Below, piece by piece: positions 13,148 to 22,427 of a DNA stretch of 44,784 nt; position 1 is the stretch's first letter, and the number at the start of each line of letters is the position of its first letter. This DNA comes from Melioribacteraceae bacterium. Lineage in GTDB: Bacteria; Bacteroidota; Ignavibacteria; Ignavibacteriales; Melioribacteraceae. The notes beneath the pieces were generated by a model. It saw nothing but the letters and a program-made list of their open reading frames with translations, searched no databases and had not been told where the DNA came from. The position numbers and the translations under genes are program-made. Where the stretch lies: the NCBI GenBank assembly GCA_027030245.1, contig JALVFE010000007.1:1-44784 (forward strand), read 5' to 3'.

Positions 13148-16100
13148 ACCGCCGCTCCATTCGCATAATTTACAGCTGCCAACTTGTCCATACTAGCTGC
13201 CAAATCAGCATTTTTAGCCGTTGCACTAGCCGCCGCCTCTTTAGCCCCGTTTGCCGCCTGTGCTGCCGCCTTTGCCGCTTCTGTCGCCGCTCTTGCACTA
13301 GCCGCCGCACCTTCGATCATCCCTCTTAAGCCACCAACCGCACTAGCTATCTGGCTTCCTGCGCTATAAACCGCGCTTGTTGTTGCATTTTCAGCCGCTA
13401 CAAGTTGACCAATTGAACCGGACATCTGGCTTACTGCTGCCGAAACAGGAGCCAAAGCATTTGAGACAGCTGAAGCCATTTCAGGCGCGATATTTGCCAT
13501 TGAAGCGGTCATAGCGTCAATACTTTGCGCTACTGGTGCCAAAGCATTTTCTATTGTAGCGGGTAAAGCTTCCATAGTGGCGGTTACTGGCTGCAAAGCC
13601 GCGCTAAAGCTTTCCGGCAACATTTTAACGCTTTCAATCATAGGCTGCATTGCCGTATTGAAGCTTTCCGGCAAAACCTTTATCGATTCGTTAACCAGCC
13701 CCATGCTATCAATCATCGGTGCCATTGCTGCGTTAAAGCTTTCAGGCAACATGGCTATTGATTCCGTTACTGGCTGCAAAGCTGCGTTAAAAGTATCCGG
13801 CAAAAGACTAATAGACTCATTTAGCGGTGCTAATGCTGTATTAAAAGCGTTTGGCAACTCTGTAACTGCTGTTGCAACTGGCTCCATGCTCGCGTTAAAG
13901 GCATCCGGTAGAGTTGCAATAGCTTGATTTGTAGCGTCAAGAGCCGCCCCCAAAGGCTGAAGAGCAGAATTAAAAGTATCCGGTAACTGTGACATCATAT
14001 CATTTAAGGGCTGCATAGCAGTACCCAGTTGATTTGGTATTTCTGCTATTCCTTGCCCGACCTGCTCAAAAGTCGCCGCCAAATTATCCGTAAGCCCATT
14101 CATAGATTGCGTTATTGCATCCGGTATAGTCTCAATCGTTTGGCTTATTGGCTGGATTGATTGCGCAATATTTTCCGGCAAAGCCTCAAGCGTTTGCGCT
14201 GTTTGGTCGTTTTTTAAACTATCCGCTAAGTTATTAATAGCATCCTGCAAAATCTGGTCTCCATTTGCCTGCTTATCGCTCAAAAGCCCTTCTATTGAAG
14301 ATAAAATAGCTGTTTGCGCTTGCAATTCACTGATTAAAGCCTGTTGTTCTGTAACCGCCTTGTCTTTTCCCATTTCGGCAATTTGTGCAATAGCTTTATC
14401 AAGCGCACCTTGAATTTCTGTCGCTATGCCTTTTGTTAAAGTTCCATCACTCAATTTGTTTAAGGCTGCTGTCATTTCAGCTTTTTCGCTATTTAATCGG
14501 TTAATCTCCTCTGTTAGTCTATTGATTGCGTCCGTATCGCCTAGCTTTTTAGCTTCGTCAAGCTGTCCGGTTTTTAGTTGTATATCTTTTAGTGTTTCAC
14601 TAAGTCCAACTTTCAAAGTATTGGTAATTTCTGCAATAAGCTTATCGTTCGCTTGTTGCGCACCGCTTGCTACTTCCTGTAATTTATTATCAAGAGTAGC
14701 TTTAAAGCCCTGTACTTCGGATAACGTCTGTTTGCTAAGGTCTAAAATTTCATTTGTTTTATCAGCTACCTGAAGTTTTGAAATTGTATCAAGTACATTT
14801 TTTAGTGTAGTCTCAATAACATTGTTTTGCTGTTCGTCAATTCCTCTAAGCTTGTTAATAAACGCATCAAACCCGGATATTACCCCGTCAAACTCTCCAA
14901 TCATGCCTTTTAGCGCATCAACAAAGCTTTTTGTTGCTGTCGCGGCATTTTCTAAAGCCGTTTGCGCTTCATGCCAATTTTGGATATTTTCAGGGGTAAA
15001 GTTAAAGCCTTTTAGTGCTTCATCTCTGATCTTTTGGAAATTTTGCAAATTGAAAGATTGCCCAACGGTATCAAAGGCTTCTTTGAGTTTTTGCCCGGCA
15101 TCTAGCGCCTTTTGTCTTAGCACTTCAATACTTCCATTAAGATCAAAGTAATCATTAAAGAAATTTTCAAATTGCGCTTTATCAACCTTAATTGTTTCTA
15201 GTCCGGCGTTTATTGCTTCTACAACACTTTGCCCTGTTTGCCTTGCCCAATTTTCCCAAGCTGATTTTACCTTTTCAAAATTTGCTGTTATTTCAGAAGT
15301 ATGGTCAACATTGAAAACATCAGTAATCACACCATTAAATTTTATCATAACAGTCTCAACCGCATTTTTTAGCTTATCGCTAAAACCTGTTATGCCCTTT
15401 AGTAGCATATCGGAAACATCGGCATCAAACTCTATCGGGGTTTTAAGCATAGAGTTTTTAAAGCTATCAGAAATTTTTTTGCTTATTTGTTTGCCCAAAT
15501 CTCCAAAAGCACCTTCTAAATTAATATCAAGGCTATCAATCATGCCCTTTTCAAACTTGAAACTCTGGCTGATTGCTTCAACGATTGTTTTATCAATACT
15601 CTTTGCATAGGCTTCAAATTTTGCTAAAGCCTCTTGCTTAATAGATTCAGACAGCATTTTATTAATTTGATTTTTGCCAATTGTAATACCTAAAATGCCG
15701 TGAGAGCTACCAACCGTATCATATTCTGTTTTAAAAGTTCCCAATATGGCTTCACCCACTTTTTTATCAAGGTCTTTGGCTGCGATTTTGCCTTTTAGTG
15801 CAAACTTATTGGCTCCGTCGATTGCGCTATCAATTTGCGCGATAAGCTGCTCAATACTCTTGAAGTAATTAACAATTTCGGCGCCCGCCGCTTTTGTAAT
15901 GGTTCTATGTTTGTCGTTGAAGCCAAACCATCGATCTTTTTTCCAACGCTCCCATTCAGTTATATTGTCAAAGCCCTGAAAGTTAATTCCACTATTTGTT
16001 TGTTCCCATTTTCCGCCTGTGAGACCACCTAAAATGCCACCAGTAATGCCACCCGCCACTGTACCTATTCCGGGCACTATACTTCCTAGTGCCGCTCCGG

Positions 16101-18321
16101 CGGCGGCATAATCGCTAGCATTTGTCCGTGTTCCGGCTAAGTTATCAAGTATATTTCCAGCTCCATAGGCAACGGTTCCGGCTGCTCCGGCTTTCCCCAA
16201 TATCCCGGCTGTCGCCTTACTAAGCCCAAAAGATGTTAGTAGTTTTGTATAGTCTCCTGACATGGCATCAAATCCGGTATTAAATCCTTTTATAAGATTG
16301 TCTAAAAAGCTTCCGGTTCCAGTCATTACAGCTTTTGCCATAGCTTTTGATAAACTATCAGCCATACCGTCGATAAAACTTTTAAAGGAATTTCTTATGC
16401 TTCCGGTTTTAAACAAATTCGCCAAAGAGTTTTCAAAGCTATTATTTATCTCTTTTGCCGCATCCTGCCAAATTTTAACCGCCTCTGAAGCCGCTTTACG
16501 TTGCGCTTCAATCATTTTGTCTGAAGCGTCCATAGCTAATTTTAGCTGTTCATCATTAAGAATTTTCCCGTACTTGTCAACTATTTCGTTACGTTTTACT
16601 GCCTTCTCAATTTCAATTGCTATTTCTTTGTCGCCGATTAGCTTGTAATAATCCTCCCATAACTTCATTTCCGCGTCTTGACTTTTGTATATTACATCAA
16701 GCCTTTGCTTTTCAAAGGTTTCGCTCAAAAGTTTTTTATCTGCTTCTAGCTGTTTGGCAATATTGCCTTTATGGAATTGCAAAGCCTGCTTTTCAAGCTC
16801 TTCGATTTTTTTAAACTTGTTTGCATATGAAGTTTCCAAATTAAATAAATCAAATTCTGTTTTGGAGCTTGTCGCTTTCATCCAGTCTTTTGTTATCGTT
16901 TCATTTAACTTTTGAACGTTACTAAGCATTTTCTTGTACGCTGCTGCTGCTCTTTTGGCTGCTGCTTCACTAGCACGCGCTTTTTTCTGCTCTTCGGTCT
17001 CCCATAGTTTTGTAGCCTGTTTGGTAAGCCGTGCCATTTCTTTATTATAAACCTGTAAAACCTGATTATATGCCTTTGAGTTTGGCTTTAAATTCTTTGT
17101 AAGATTATTAAATTTTTCTGCCATTTGCCCCATGACATCATCTATGGCGCTAAAGCTTGCTATTTTCATGCCTTCCAAAACAGATGTATTTATGCTTGAA
17201 CTTATTAATTTTGCCTGCCCTTGTATTGCTTCGTTTGTATATGTTCCAACGGTATCAGCTAAGTCTTTTAATTGCCTTTCAAGCTCGGCTTTTTTATCCT
17301 TTAGATTTATTTCGCTATCACCGAAAAATGTATCCCAAAGCCCAACGCCGTTTTTTAATTTGTTGTCTATTTCTTCGATTTGAGAATATAAAAGCTGTGC
17401 TTTTTTGTTAATTTCATCAATCCCGTTAAGCTCAAAAACGCCAGCATTTAATAATCTATTTTTTTGCGGGTCTCCAAAAATATCTATATTTAGATTATTT
17501 ATCCAGTCTGCCAAACTATCAAGAGCGGGCTTTATATCATCAAAAATACTTTGTGTTATATTGCCTGCAAATTGGCTCCATGCATTAGAAAGATTAGATA
17601 GAGATTGTCCCATCGTTCCAGCATCAAAGTCAAAGTCTTTTAGCGTATTAAGCACCGTCTCAACACTTTTGCCTTCTTTAGCCAACTCTCTTAATTTAGC
17701 AGGTGCCAAACCAATAGAAGAAAGAAAACGCCCCATTTCTGAATTTGCTTCAAAAGTACCATTTGCCAAACCGTCAACACTTGCTAAAAGCTGCTGGAAC
17801 TCTATCCCGGCGTTTCCGGCTGCAATAGAGATAAGTTTTGTCATCTCTACCATTTGCTTTTGTGTTGCGCCATATCTTTTAGCATTTGCGTAAAGAGCTT
17901 TATATATTTGCGCTGTCTGGTCTAAAGTATGTGGCGTCATCGCATTAATGCGATTCAACTCTCGCATAGTTTCAAGAGCTTCTTTTTGCGCTAAATTATA
18001 TTTTTGCTGAATTGATAATTGTCGCCCTAAGCTATCAAAATTTTCAGATGTTGCAACGATCAAAGAGCGGATACCGTTCGACTGCTCCTCCATCATCCGG
18101 TTAAAGGCTAAACCGTCATGAAGCACCTTTGTAAAAGCATCGCCAACTAGCTTAATGCCTCCAATAGCTCCACCTATCTTTTTTAGCTTCGTAACAAAAC
18201 CATCAAGTCCGGCACCCGCTTTTTTAATTGTTTCGTCAAGACGCTGCAAATCCTCACTGACAACTTTAATAGCTTCTGTTTTTGCATCTGCTTCAATAAC
18301 TAATTTAAGAGTTTTCGCCAT
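13144..18321 (-). CDS. Tape measure protein
   Basis: The 1,725-residue protein starts TLKLVIEADAKTEAIK and has the long helical, alanine- and glutamine-rich composition of siphovirus tape measures. The N-terminal part (about residues 60-270) looks like a TP901/lambda-type tape-measure domain. A hydrophobic, glycine-rich region (about 690-770; AGAALGSIVPGIGTVAGGIT) is a likely membrane-inserting segment. The C-terminal 300 residues repeat an 'LPxxFNxALxP' unit about every 17-18 residues and end in an alanine-rich coil. Its length sets tail length; with about 0.15 nm per residue the tail would be near 260 nm. The G/GT chaperone genes lie directly upstream. Confidence 0.93.
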   Translation of the reverse strand: MAKTLKLVIEADAKTEAIKVVSEDLQRLDETIKKAGAGLDGFVTKLKKIGGAIGGIKLVGDAFTKVLHDGLAFNRMMEEQSNGIRSLIVATSENFDSLGRQLSIQQKYNLAQKEALETMRELNRINAMTPHTLDQTAQIYKALYANAKRYGATQKQMVEMTKLISIAAGNAGIEFQQLLASVDGLANGTFEANSEMGRFLSSIGLAPAKLRELAKEGKSVETVLNTLKDFDFDAGTMGQSLSNLSNAWSQFAGNITQSIFDDIKPALDSLADWINNLNIDIFGDPQKNRLLNAGVFELNGIDEINKKAQLLYSQIEEIDNKLKNGVGLWDTFFGDSEINLKDKKAELERQLKDLADTVGTYTNEAIQGQAKLISSSINTSVLEGMKIASFSAIDDVMGQMAEKFNNLTKNLKPNSKAYNQVLQVYNKEMARLTKQATKLWETEEQKKARASEAAAKRAAAAYKKMLSNVQKLNETITKDWMKATSSKTEFDLFNLETSYANKFKKIEELEKQALQFHKGNIAKQLEADKKLLSETFEKQRLDVIYKSQDAEMKLWEDYYKLIGDKEIAIEIEKAVKRNEIVDKYGKILNDEQLKLAMDASDKMIEAQRKAASEAVKIWQDAAKEINNSFENSLANLFKTGSIRNSFKSFIDGMADSLSKAMAKAVMTGTGSFLDNLIKGFNTGFDAMSGDYTKLLTSFGLSKATAGILGKAGAAGTVAYGAGNILDNLAGTRTNASDYAAAGAALGSIVPGIGTVAGGITGGILGGLTGGKWEQTNSGINFQGFDNITEWERWKKDRWFGFNDKHRTITKAAGAEIVNYFKSIEQLIAQIDSAIDGANKFALKGKIAAKDLDKKVGEAILGTFKTEYDTVGSSHGILGITIGKNQINKMLSESIKQEALAKFEAYAKSIDKTIVEAISQSFKFEKGMIDSLDINLEGAFGDLGKQISKKISDSFKNSMLKTPIEFDADVSDMLLKGITGFSDKLKNAVETVMIKFNGVITDVFNVDHTSEITANFEKVKSAWENWARQTGQSVVEAINAGLETIKVDKAQFENFFNDYFDLNGSIEVLRQKALDAGQKLKEAFDTVGQSFNLQNFQKIRDEALKGFNFTPENIQNWHEAQTALENAATATKSFVDALKGMIGEFDGVISGFDAFINKLRGIDEQQNNVIETTLKNVLDTISKLQVADKTNEILDLSKQTLSEVQGFKATLDNKLQEVASGAQQANDKLIAEITNTLKVGLSETLKDIQLKTGQLDEAKKLGDTDAINRLTEEINRLNSEKAEMTAALNKLSDGTLTKGIATEIQGALDKAIAQIAEMGKDKAVTEQQALISELQAQTAILSSIEGLLSDKQANGDQILQDAINNLADSLKNDQTAQTLEALPENIAQSIQPISQTIETIPDAITQSMNGLTDNLAATFEQVGQGIAEIPNQLGTAMQPLNDMMSQLPDTFNSALQPLGAALDATNQAIATLPDAFNASMEPVATAVTELPNAFNTALAPLNESISLLPDTFNAALQPVTESIAMLPESFNAAMAPMIDSMGLVNESIKVLPESFNTAMQPMIESVKMLPESFSAALQPVTATMEALPATIENALAPVAQSIDAMTASMANIAPEMASAVSNALAPVSAAVSQMSGSIGQLVAAENATTSAVYSAGSQIASAVGGLRGMIEGAAASARAATEAAKAAAQAANGAKEAAASATAKNADLAASMDKLAAVNYANGAAV

Positions 18322-19110
18322 CTTTTACCTTTTTTGACCTTTGTCCGTTCAACCAAATTCTGCCCATAGTATGCAATAATGGGATATACTCTTTGTAATT
18401 TTTAATGCCCAAATTTTTACAATACCAAACAATTTGGTTAAAGTCTTTTCCAAAAGGCTCGCCCATGCCACCATAAGCCCAATCTATCTTAAAAAATAGA
18501 TTTTTCAAAAGATCAAATTCAGTACTATCGTCTAAAAATTCAACGTCGGAAACTCTTTCTGGATAGAGCTTATAGAGCCCGACAACCTCTTCATTTAGGC
18601 TGCCTTCGTTCGCTCCGTTTTGGTAAGCCCAGTTTTTTAATCTTTCAACTTTCCCGCCTCATACGCTTCAAAGGCTTGTCTAATAATTATACTAAGCTCC
18701 TGCCAGCTATTTTCTTCAGCTACCTTCTCAAAGAATTTTGCCGTTTTTTTGTTATCTCCAGCTACTAGTAAACAGAGTTCTTTTGCCTTCTCTTCTTCAA
18801 GCTCGTCTCGCTCTTTTTCCGTTTCTTCTTCAAGCTCAATAACGCGCTTTTTTGCTTCTTTTATTTCATCTCTAAGCTCTCTAATTCTATCGGCTTTTAA
18901 TCCGTCCGCGTTAAACTCTTTCAAAAGGAAAAGCAAATCTTCCTTTAACTCTTCAAGTTCAATCTCTTTCGGCGTCTTTTGCTTCTCATATTTTTTAGCG
19001 ATTTTTCGTATTTTTTTATCGGCTACTTTTATAATATCAACTTTTGTAACTGTATCACCTAGCATAATTGGAACATTTTTAATTGTAGGTTCAAGGTAAA
19101 GAGTTTTCAT
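18305..19110 (-). CDS. Tail assembly chaperone GT (programmed -1 frameshift product)
   Basis: The G frame (19110-18637) contains the heptamer G GGA AAG at 18655-18649, in register for a -1 slip, identical to the lambda G-T site. After the slip the new frame is open without a stop to 18305, adding 114 residues (starts VERLKNWAYQNGANEGSLNE) and giving a 268-residue GT protein. The T part has no SD and no ATG/GTG near its beginning (first in-frame TTG is at 18508), which also supports frameshifting. In lambda, G and GT load the tape measure protein; the next gene here is the tape measure, overlapped by 17 bp. Confidence 0.85.
18637..19110 (-). CDS. Tail assembly chaperone G
   Basis: The unshifted 157-residue product ends EAYEAGKLKD. 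The N-terminus is short beta (LEPTIKNVPIMLGDTV), then a long charged coiled coil (about residues 37-110, rich in E and K), then a helical end. Chaperones of this class are made in excess over their frameshifted form. SD AAAGGAC precedes the ATG. It lies directly between the tail tube and tape measure genes, the canonical place. Confidence 0.85.
   Translation of the reverse strand: MKTLYLEPTIKNVPIMLGDTVTKVDIIKVADKKIRKIAKKYEKQKTPKEIELEELKEDLLFLLKEFNADGLKADRIRELRDEIKEAKKRVIELEEETEKERDELEEEKAKELCLLVAGDNKKTAKFFEKVAEENSWQELSIIIRQAFEAYEAGKLKD
18649..18655 (-). other. Programmed -1 frameshift slippery site GGGAAAG
   Basis: Minus strand G GGA AAG in the G-gene frame (codons GCG GGA AAG). The -1 frame then reads GGG AAA GTT and stays open for 114 codons. 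It lies 10-16 bases before the G stop codon. Confidence 0.88.
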
Positions 19111-19149
19111 TTATGTCCTTTAAATTTTTTTTAGTCCTTTAAGAAAGTA

Positions 19150-19186
19150 GGGTACAGAGTAAAGGACTGACAAAACCTCTGTACCC
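19150..19186 (-). terminator. Intercistronic hairpin after the tail tube gene
   Basis: GGGTACAGAG (19150-19159) and CTCTGTACCC (19177-19186) are perfect 10-bp inverted copies around a 17-base loop. In the minus strand it is followed by TACTTTCTT, a poor U-tract. It may partly terminate or stabilise the 3' end of the abundant capsid/tail-tube message. Confidence 0.5.
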
Positions 19187-19192
19187 CGATTG

Positions 19193-20131
19193 TTATCTCG
19201 GTGTAACGATAAGCTCAAAAGCTCGACCGTTCGCGTCATCAAACAATCTAATATTTCGTCTTTGGAGCCACTTCAAGCCAGATTCTCCCGGCTCACCACG
19301 TTTTTCAAGCCCCTTGTTGATCTTCAATTCCATTTTGTAATTTTTGGAATAAAGCATAAAAGAAATAGTTACATCGCTATCATTCAGCCAGTTTGTAATA
19401 GGAACAAGGTTGCTATCGCCTGTCGCGTCCAATACCTCACTAAAACTAAGAGTCGGCGCGATATCTTCTAATACGATATCGGAGCATACCTGACTATCAT
19501 CACCAGTATTGATTTGCGGATTAAGTGCCAGAGAAATATCGCCAAACGGGCATTTTTCAATACCGCCGACAATAACCTTGCTATCTCTAGTCAAAGAGAA
19601 AAAAGATGTTTCGGTAAAGGTTGGAGTTACCCCACTAACATTCTGTAAATCAGCTGGATTGTACGCTCCGTTCATTGCAAGATTTCCGACAACCCTTGTA
19701 TTTGCTGCACTTGCTGTAATACCAAACCCGGAAACAATTCCATTGATAAGATATTTCATAGTTCCGCCTTTGTAATAGACGGCTGTACCCTTCTCAACAT
19801 CGAGTGACGGGTAGAGTGTAATTTTGTTGTTTGTCGTATCAATTTCCTGCTTAAAGCCCGCCGCCTGCAATAGTTCAAATTGCGGCATACCGCTAGCAAT
19901 ATCAACGGGTTCAAATAGAGAAATATTCGCCGTTGCTGTGATTTTGATATTGTCTTTTACTTCTTTTGTATCAGTTGCATTACCTTTTCCAGTTCCGACA
20001 TGATTGACATCAAACGTTACCGGATTTTCGCTAAGCTGCACATACCCATCTGTAAGGTATCCATTCGCTGCTGTCGGTTCGGTCGCCCCTGTTTTGTAAA
20101 GTAAAAAGTCTTTACTTTTTAATAGGCTCAT
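19193..20131 (-). CDS. Major tail (tube) protein
   Basis: 312 residues. Position between capsid genes and the G/GT pair, size, and a beta-rich sequence fit the siphovirus tail tube protein. The N-terminal YKTGATEPTAANGYLTDGYV and FDVNHVGTGKGNATDTKEV segments resemble tail-tube openings with a flexible loop. A C-terminal addition after about residue 200 may form a surface domain. Overlaps the 56-residue upstream gene by 20 bp. The hairpin following it fits high expression. Confidence 0.75.
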   Translation of the reverse strand: MSLLKSKDFLLYKTGATEPTAANGYLTDGYVQLSENPVTFDVNHVGTGKGNATDTKEVKDNIKITATANISLFEPVDIASGMPQFELLQAAGFKQEIDTTNNKITLYPSLDVEKGTAVYYKGGTMKYLINGIVSGFGITASAANTRVVGNLAMNGAYNPADLQNVSGVTPTFTETSFFSLTRDSKVIVGGIEKCPFGDISLALNPQINTGDDSQVCSDIVLEDIAPTLSFSEVLDATGDSNLVPITNWLNDSDVTISFMLYSKNYKMELKINKGLEKRGEPGESGLKWLQRRNIRLFDDANGRAFELIVTPR

Positions 20132-20282
20132 CTTTTACCCCTTTTGCTTCTTTAAATTCTTTAGATTTTCTCAACTGTTCGATTTCTTCTTTATCATTAG
20201 TTTCGTAAAATCCACCTTTTGCCTGTTTGATTTTCCCGTTTAAGGTAAAAAAAACTTCATCTTTTAAATATTTAAACTTCAT
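20112..20282 (-). CDS. Unknown 56-residue protein between capsid and tail tube genes
   Basis: Starts MKFKYLKDEVFFTLNGKIKQ and ends KGVKDEPIKK, with a charged helix (DKEEIEQLRKSKEFKEA) between. The start is ATGA-coupled to the upstream 49-residue gene and its end overlaps the tail tube start by 20 bp. Small basic proteins here often act in head completion, but no family was recognised. Confidence 0.65.
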   Translation of the reverse strand: MKFKYLKDEVFFTLNGKIKQAKGGFYETNDKEEIEQLRKSKEFKEAKGVKDEPIKK

Positions 20283-20428
20283 TTTTCACCTTTCGGCTTT
20301 CTGCCTCTTTTGGGCTTTTCTTCTTTTGCCGCTTTCTCTTCGACTTTTTTGAAGCCCTGTTTTAAAAAATAAGCTTCATAGCGGGGGTCAATTTCAACCA
20401 CCCGCCCGGCATTGTTAATCAGTTTCAT
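20279..20428 (-). CDS. Unknown 49-residue basic protein after the capsid gene
   Basis: It begins MKLINNAGRVVEIDPRYEAY, continues FLKQGFKKVEEKAA, and ends in a lysine/arginine tail (KPKRGRKPKGEK). The tail resembles an AT-hook (RGRKPKG), so DNA contact inside the capsid is possible. It lies 2 bp after the capsid stop and is ATGA-coupled to the next gene. Confidence 0.65.
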   Translation of the reverse strand: MKLINNAGRVVEIDPRYEAYFLKQGFKKVEEKAAKEEKPKRGRKPKGEK

Positions 20429-20430
20429 GA

Positions 20431-21315
20431 TTAAGCCTTGATTTGTGCGTCAATTACCAGCTTATCTTCAAGTGTTTCGACCGCATAGAGAATATCGGTA
20501 GAAAGTTTCTTTGTTTTTGTGTTGGCATCATACCAGTAGGTAGTACGCATGGTAATGCCATTTTTTTCAAGTACAGACATTTCAATAGTTTTGCTGTCCT
20601 CAACTGGCATCGGTCTATTTACAAAAATAATACCTTTTTCCTGCACTACAAGATCATGGTTTACACCGCTTACCTGCTGAATTGCACCGCTTCGGATAAT
20701 TTTAAAATCTGCATATTCTGGAATATCTTTAATAGTTTTTGCAACGCCATTTTCCATAATAACAACTTTATCTTTTGCGGAAATAATTCCGGCTTTGTAC
20801 ATGGAGGTATCATCGCGTGTAATGACAAATCTGCCAGTATCAAAAGCGTCGTTATCGTTTAGGGCTTTTCTTGCATCAAGGAAAAGATCAGCCGTCCACC
20901 CGGTTGTACCGTCTCCGATTGTAGTCCCGGCATTTGCATATTGAAGCCCGATATTTGTTTCAACATCTCTTACAATTGCCCGTGCTGCCTCTGTTGCAAA
21001 TTTTCCCAGAAGATCAAATCTATTTGTCGCATTAAAAACCTCTGTATTTACTTTAAAGGTGACATCTTTCAGCTTATCAAGCGTAATAGTCTTTTTGGTT
21101 ACATTTGGCTCTTGTTCCACTACTGTTCCGGTTGCTGTAAAATCTTTAGCTTCGAGTGCTTCAGGAATAAGGACATCTGCACTTTGTCCCAAATCTTTAA
21201 ACTCAAGCTGATTTGTATCAGTCATTACCGCACCACTTGTTACTAGTCCCGCATTTTCAGCGAAAAAATCCAATACCATTGCATTATATACGTTTACAAT
21301 TTCTCTTAATGTCAT
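20431..21315 (-). CDS. Major capsid protein (HK97 fold)
   Basis: 294 residues. It follows a coiled-coil scaffold gene (4-bp overlap) and precedes tail genes. N-terminal arm with VLIPEALEAKDFTATGTVVE, a long helix near residues 105-120 (KFATEAARAIVRDVETNIGL), a P-domain-like centre, and a C-terminal LEKNGITMRTTYWYDANTK then AVETLEDKL strand region. These features suit the HK97-type coat proteins of siphoviruses, though no strict motif defines the family. No signs of a fused protease. Confidence 0.82.
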   Translation of the reverse strand: MTLREIVNVYNAMVLDFFAENAGLVTSGAVMTDTNQLEFKDLGQSADVLIPEALEAKDFTATGTVVEQEPNVTKKTITLDKLKDVTFKVNTEVFNATNRFDLLGKFATEAARAIVRDVETNIGLQYANAGTTIGDGTTGWTADLFLDARKALNDNDAFDTGRFVITRDDTSMYKAGIISAKDKVVIMENGVAKTIKDIPEYADFKIIRSGAIQQVSGVNHDLVVQEKGIIFVNRPMPVEDSKTIEMSVLEKNGITMRTTYWYDANTKTKKLSTDILYAVETLEDKLVIDAQIKA

Positions 21316-22001
21316 TTCTTAACTCCTGCTGCCTTTAAAATATCATCGGCATTATTACTATTTCGTAAGGCTGCTGTAATGCCGCCACCTTGTACCCCGC
21401 TGCCTTCTTTGCCAAATCCTTTTAAAAGGTTCGGCTTTTCCTCTTTAAAAAACTCTTCGAGTCCGTCATCAAGCCCAACCAAAACGCCGTCTTTCGTTTT
21501 GAATTTGATACCGTCCTCTTCTACAACTATTCGGCTATCTAAATAAGCTTCGGTTGTTTCACGGTCAATAACATCGTATTTAGACAACTTCGTACCTAGC
21601 TCTTTTTGTTTCAGGATTGAAACTTTAGCCGCTTGTTCGCGTTGTAGCTTTTCTTCAAGTTCATTTCTTTCGCGTTCCACGCGCTTAAATTTTGCCTCAA
21701 ATTCTTTCAGCTTGTTGATATCTTCATCTTTAATGTTTCCGATTTCTTCAAGCTTGTCTTTAAGTGCTGTAATTGCGTTTTCATCTTCAAGATCAACGCC
21801 AAATTTGTCCGCCAACCCTTGCACTAGTTTCCCGGCTGTATCGGCTTTTTCTTTCAGCTCTTTTAATTTAACTCTCCGATCTGCTGCTTCTGTGCGTGCT
21901 GCATCTCTTTGAGAAATTACTTTTCCAAACTCCCCACTCAAAAGGTCGTAAACTTCCTGACTGATTTTACCTGCTTCTAACAAGTCCTTTAATTTATCCA
22001 T
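21312..22001 (-). CDS. Capsid scaffolding protein
   Basis: 229 residues. Residues 1-25 are a helical start (MDKLKDLLEAGKISQEVYDL), then a long charged coiled coil (about 25-140), then a beta-like region and a glycine-rich C-terminus (GKEGSGVQGGGITAALR). Similar to gp20-like minor structural/scaffold proteins. Located right before the capsid gene. It is expected to direct shell assembly and leave the head. First gene of a leftward operon that starts in the divergent region 22002-22110. Confidence 0.8.
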   Translation of the reverse strand: MDKLKDLLEAGKISQEVYDLLSGEFGKVISQRDAARTEAADRRVKLKELKEKADTAGKLVQGLADKFGVDLEDENAITALKDKLEEIGNIKDEDINKLKEFEAKFKRVERERNELEEKLQREQAAKVSILKQKELGTKLSKYDVIDRETTEAYLDSRIVVEEDGIKFKTKDGVLVGLDDGLEEFFKEEKPNLLKGFGKEGSGVQGGGITAALRNSNNADDILKAAGVKK

Positions 22002-22110
22002 TAAAAAGCTCCACTTTTTTATTTTACAAGTCGATTTTAGGACGTATAAGTATCTTTTTAGTTAACTTTTTAGTATAGAATATTATTAAAATTTGCAAAA
22101 AGGCGTTAAA
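22002..22110. promoter_or_regulatory. Divergent intergenic region between scaffold and connector genes
   Basis: 109 AT-rich bases separate leftward capsid/tail genes from the rightward portal/neck genes. Minus strand TATACT and GATACT, and plus strand TATAGAAT, are possible -10 elements. No copy of the early TTATAAC dyad is present, as expected if these are late promoters. AAGGCG precedes the ATG at 22111. Confidence 0.45.
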
Positions 22111-22425
22111 ATGCTCTACGATTATAATGAAGATGATTTTTTAATTTCGACCGTTTCAAACCCAGAGGATTTGCAGGATTTTGAAAATGATTCAAAATCA
22201 GAAATTGAAAAGCTAAATATTAGCGACAACTTTTACAAAGAAAGGCTTATTAAGTTAGGCGTTTACAAAAGAATTGCAGGTGCCAGATTAGAAGCTGAAG
22301 GTGACGTTATGGATAAAAAACTCCAATACTATACAAGAGAGTGGGATAAATTTCTTACAATGTATAAAACCTCAAACGCTTCTGTTCAAAATTCTGTTTC
22401 ATCAGTTCCAATTTATAGAGGTTAA
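22111..22425 (+). CDS. Head-tail connector / adaptor protein
   Basis: ATG 22111 (AAGGCG 7 bp upstream) is preferred over a TTG at 22093. The 104-residue product starts MLYDYNEDDFLISTVSNPED and has helices KERLIKLGVYKRIAGARLE and LQYYTREWDKFLTMYK, matching the small all-helical adaptors (gp6/gp15-like) that bind the portal. It leads a plus-strand block with tail completion, gp10-like and portal genes, so the call leans on context. Confidence 0.6.
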   Translation: MLYDYNEDDFLISTVSNPEDLQDFENDSKSEIEKLNISDNFYKERLIKLGVYKRIAGARLEAEGDVMDKKLQYYTREWDKFLTMYKTSNASVQNSVSSVPIYRG

Positions 22426-22427
22426 AA

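Noticed and set aside
13577..13927. Plus-strand open frames opposite the tape measure gene
   Set aside because: They mirror the repeats of the tape measure coding strand and have no ribosome site; many similar shadows lie at 14426-17893.
18305..18508. Independent 67-residue gene between chaperone and tape measure
   Set aside because: It begins at a TTG without an SD and is the end of a frame open back to the GGGAAAG site, so it is the T part of the frameshift product.
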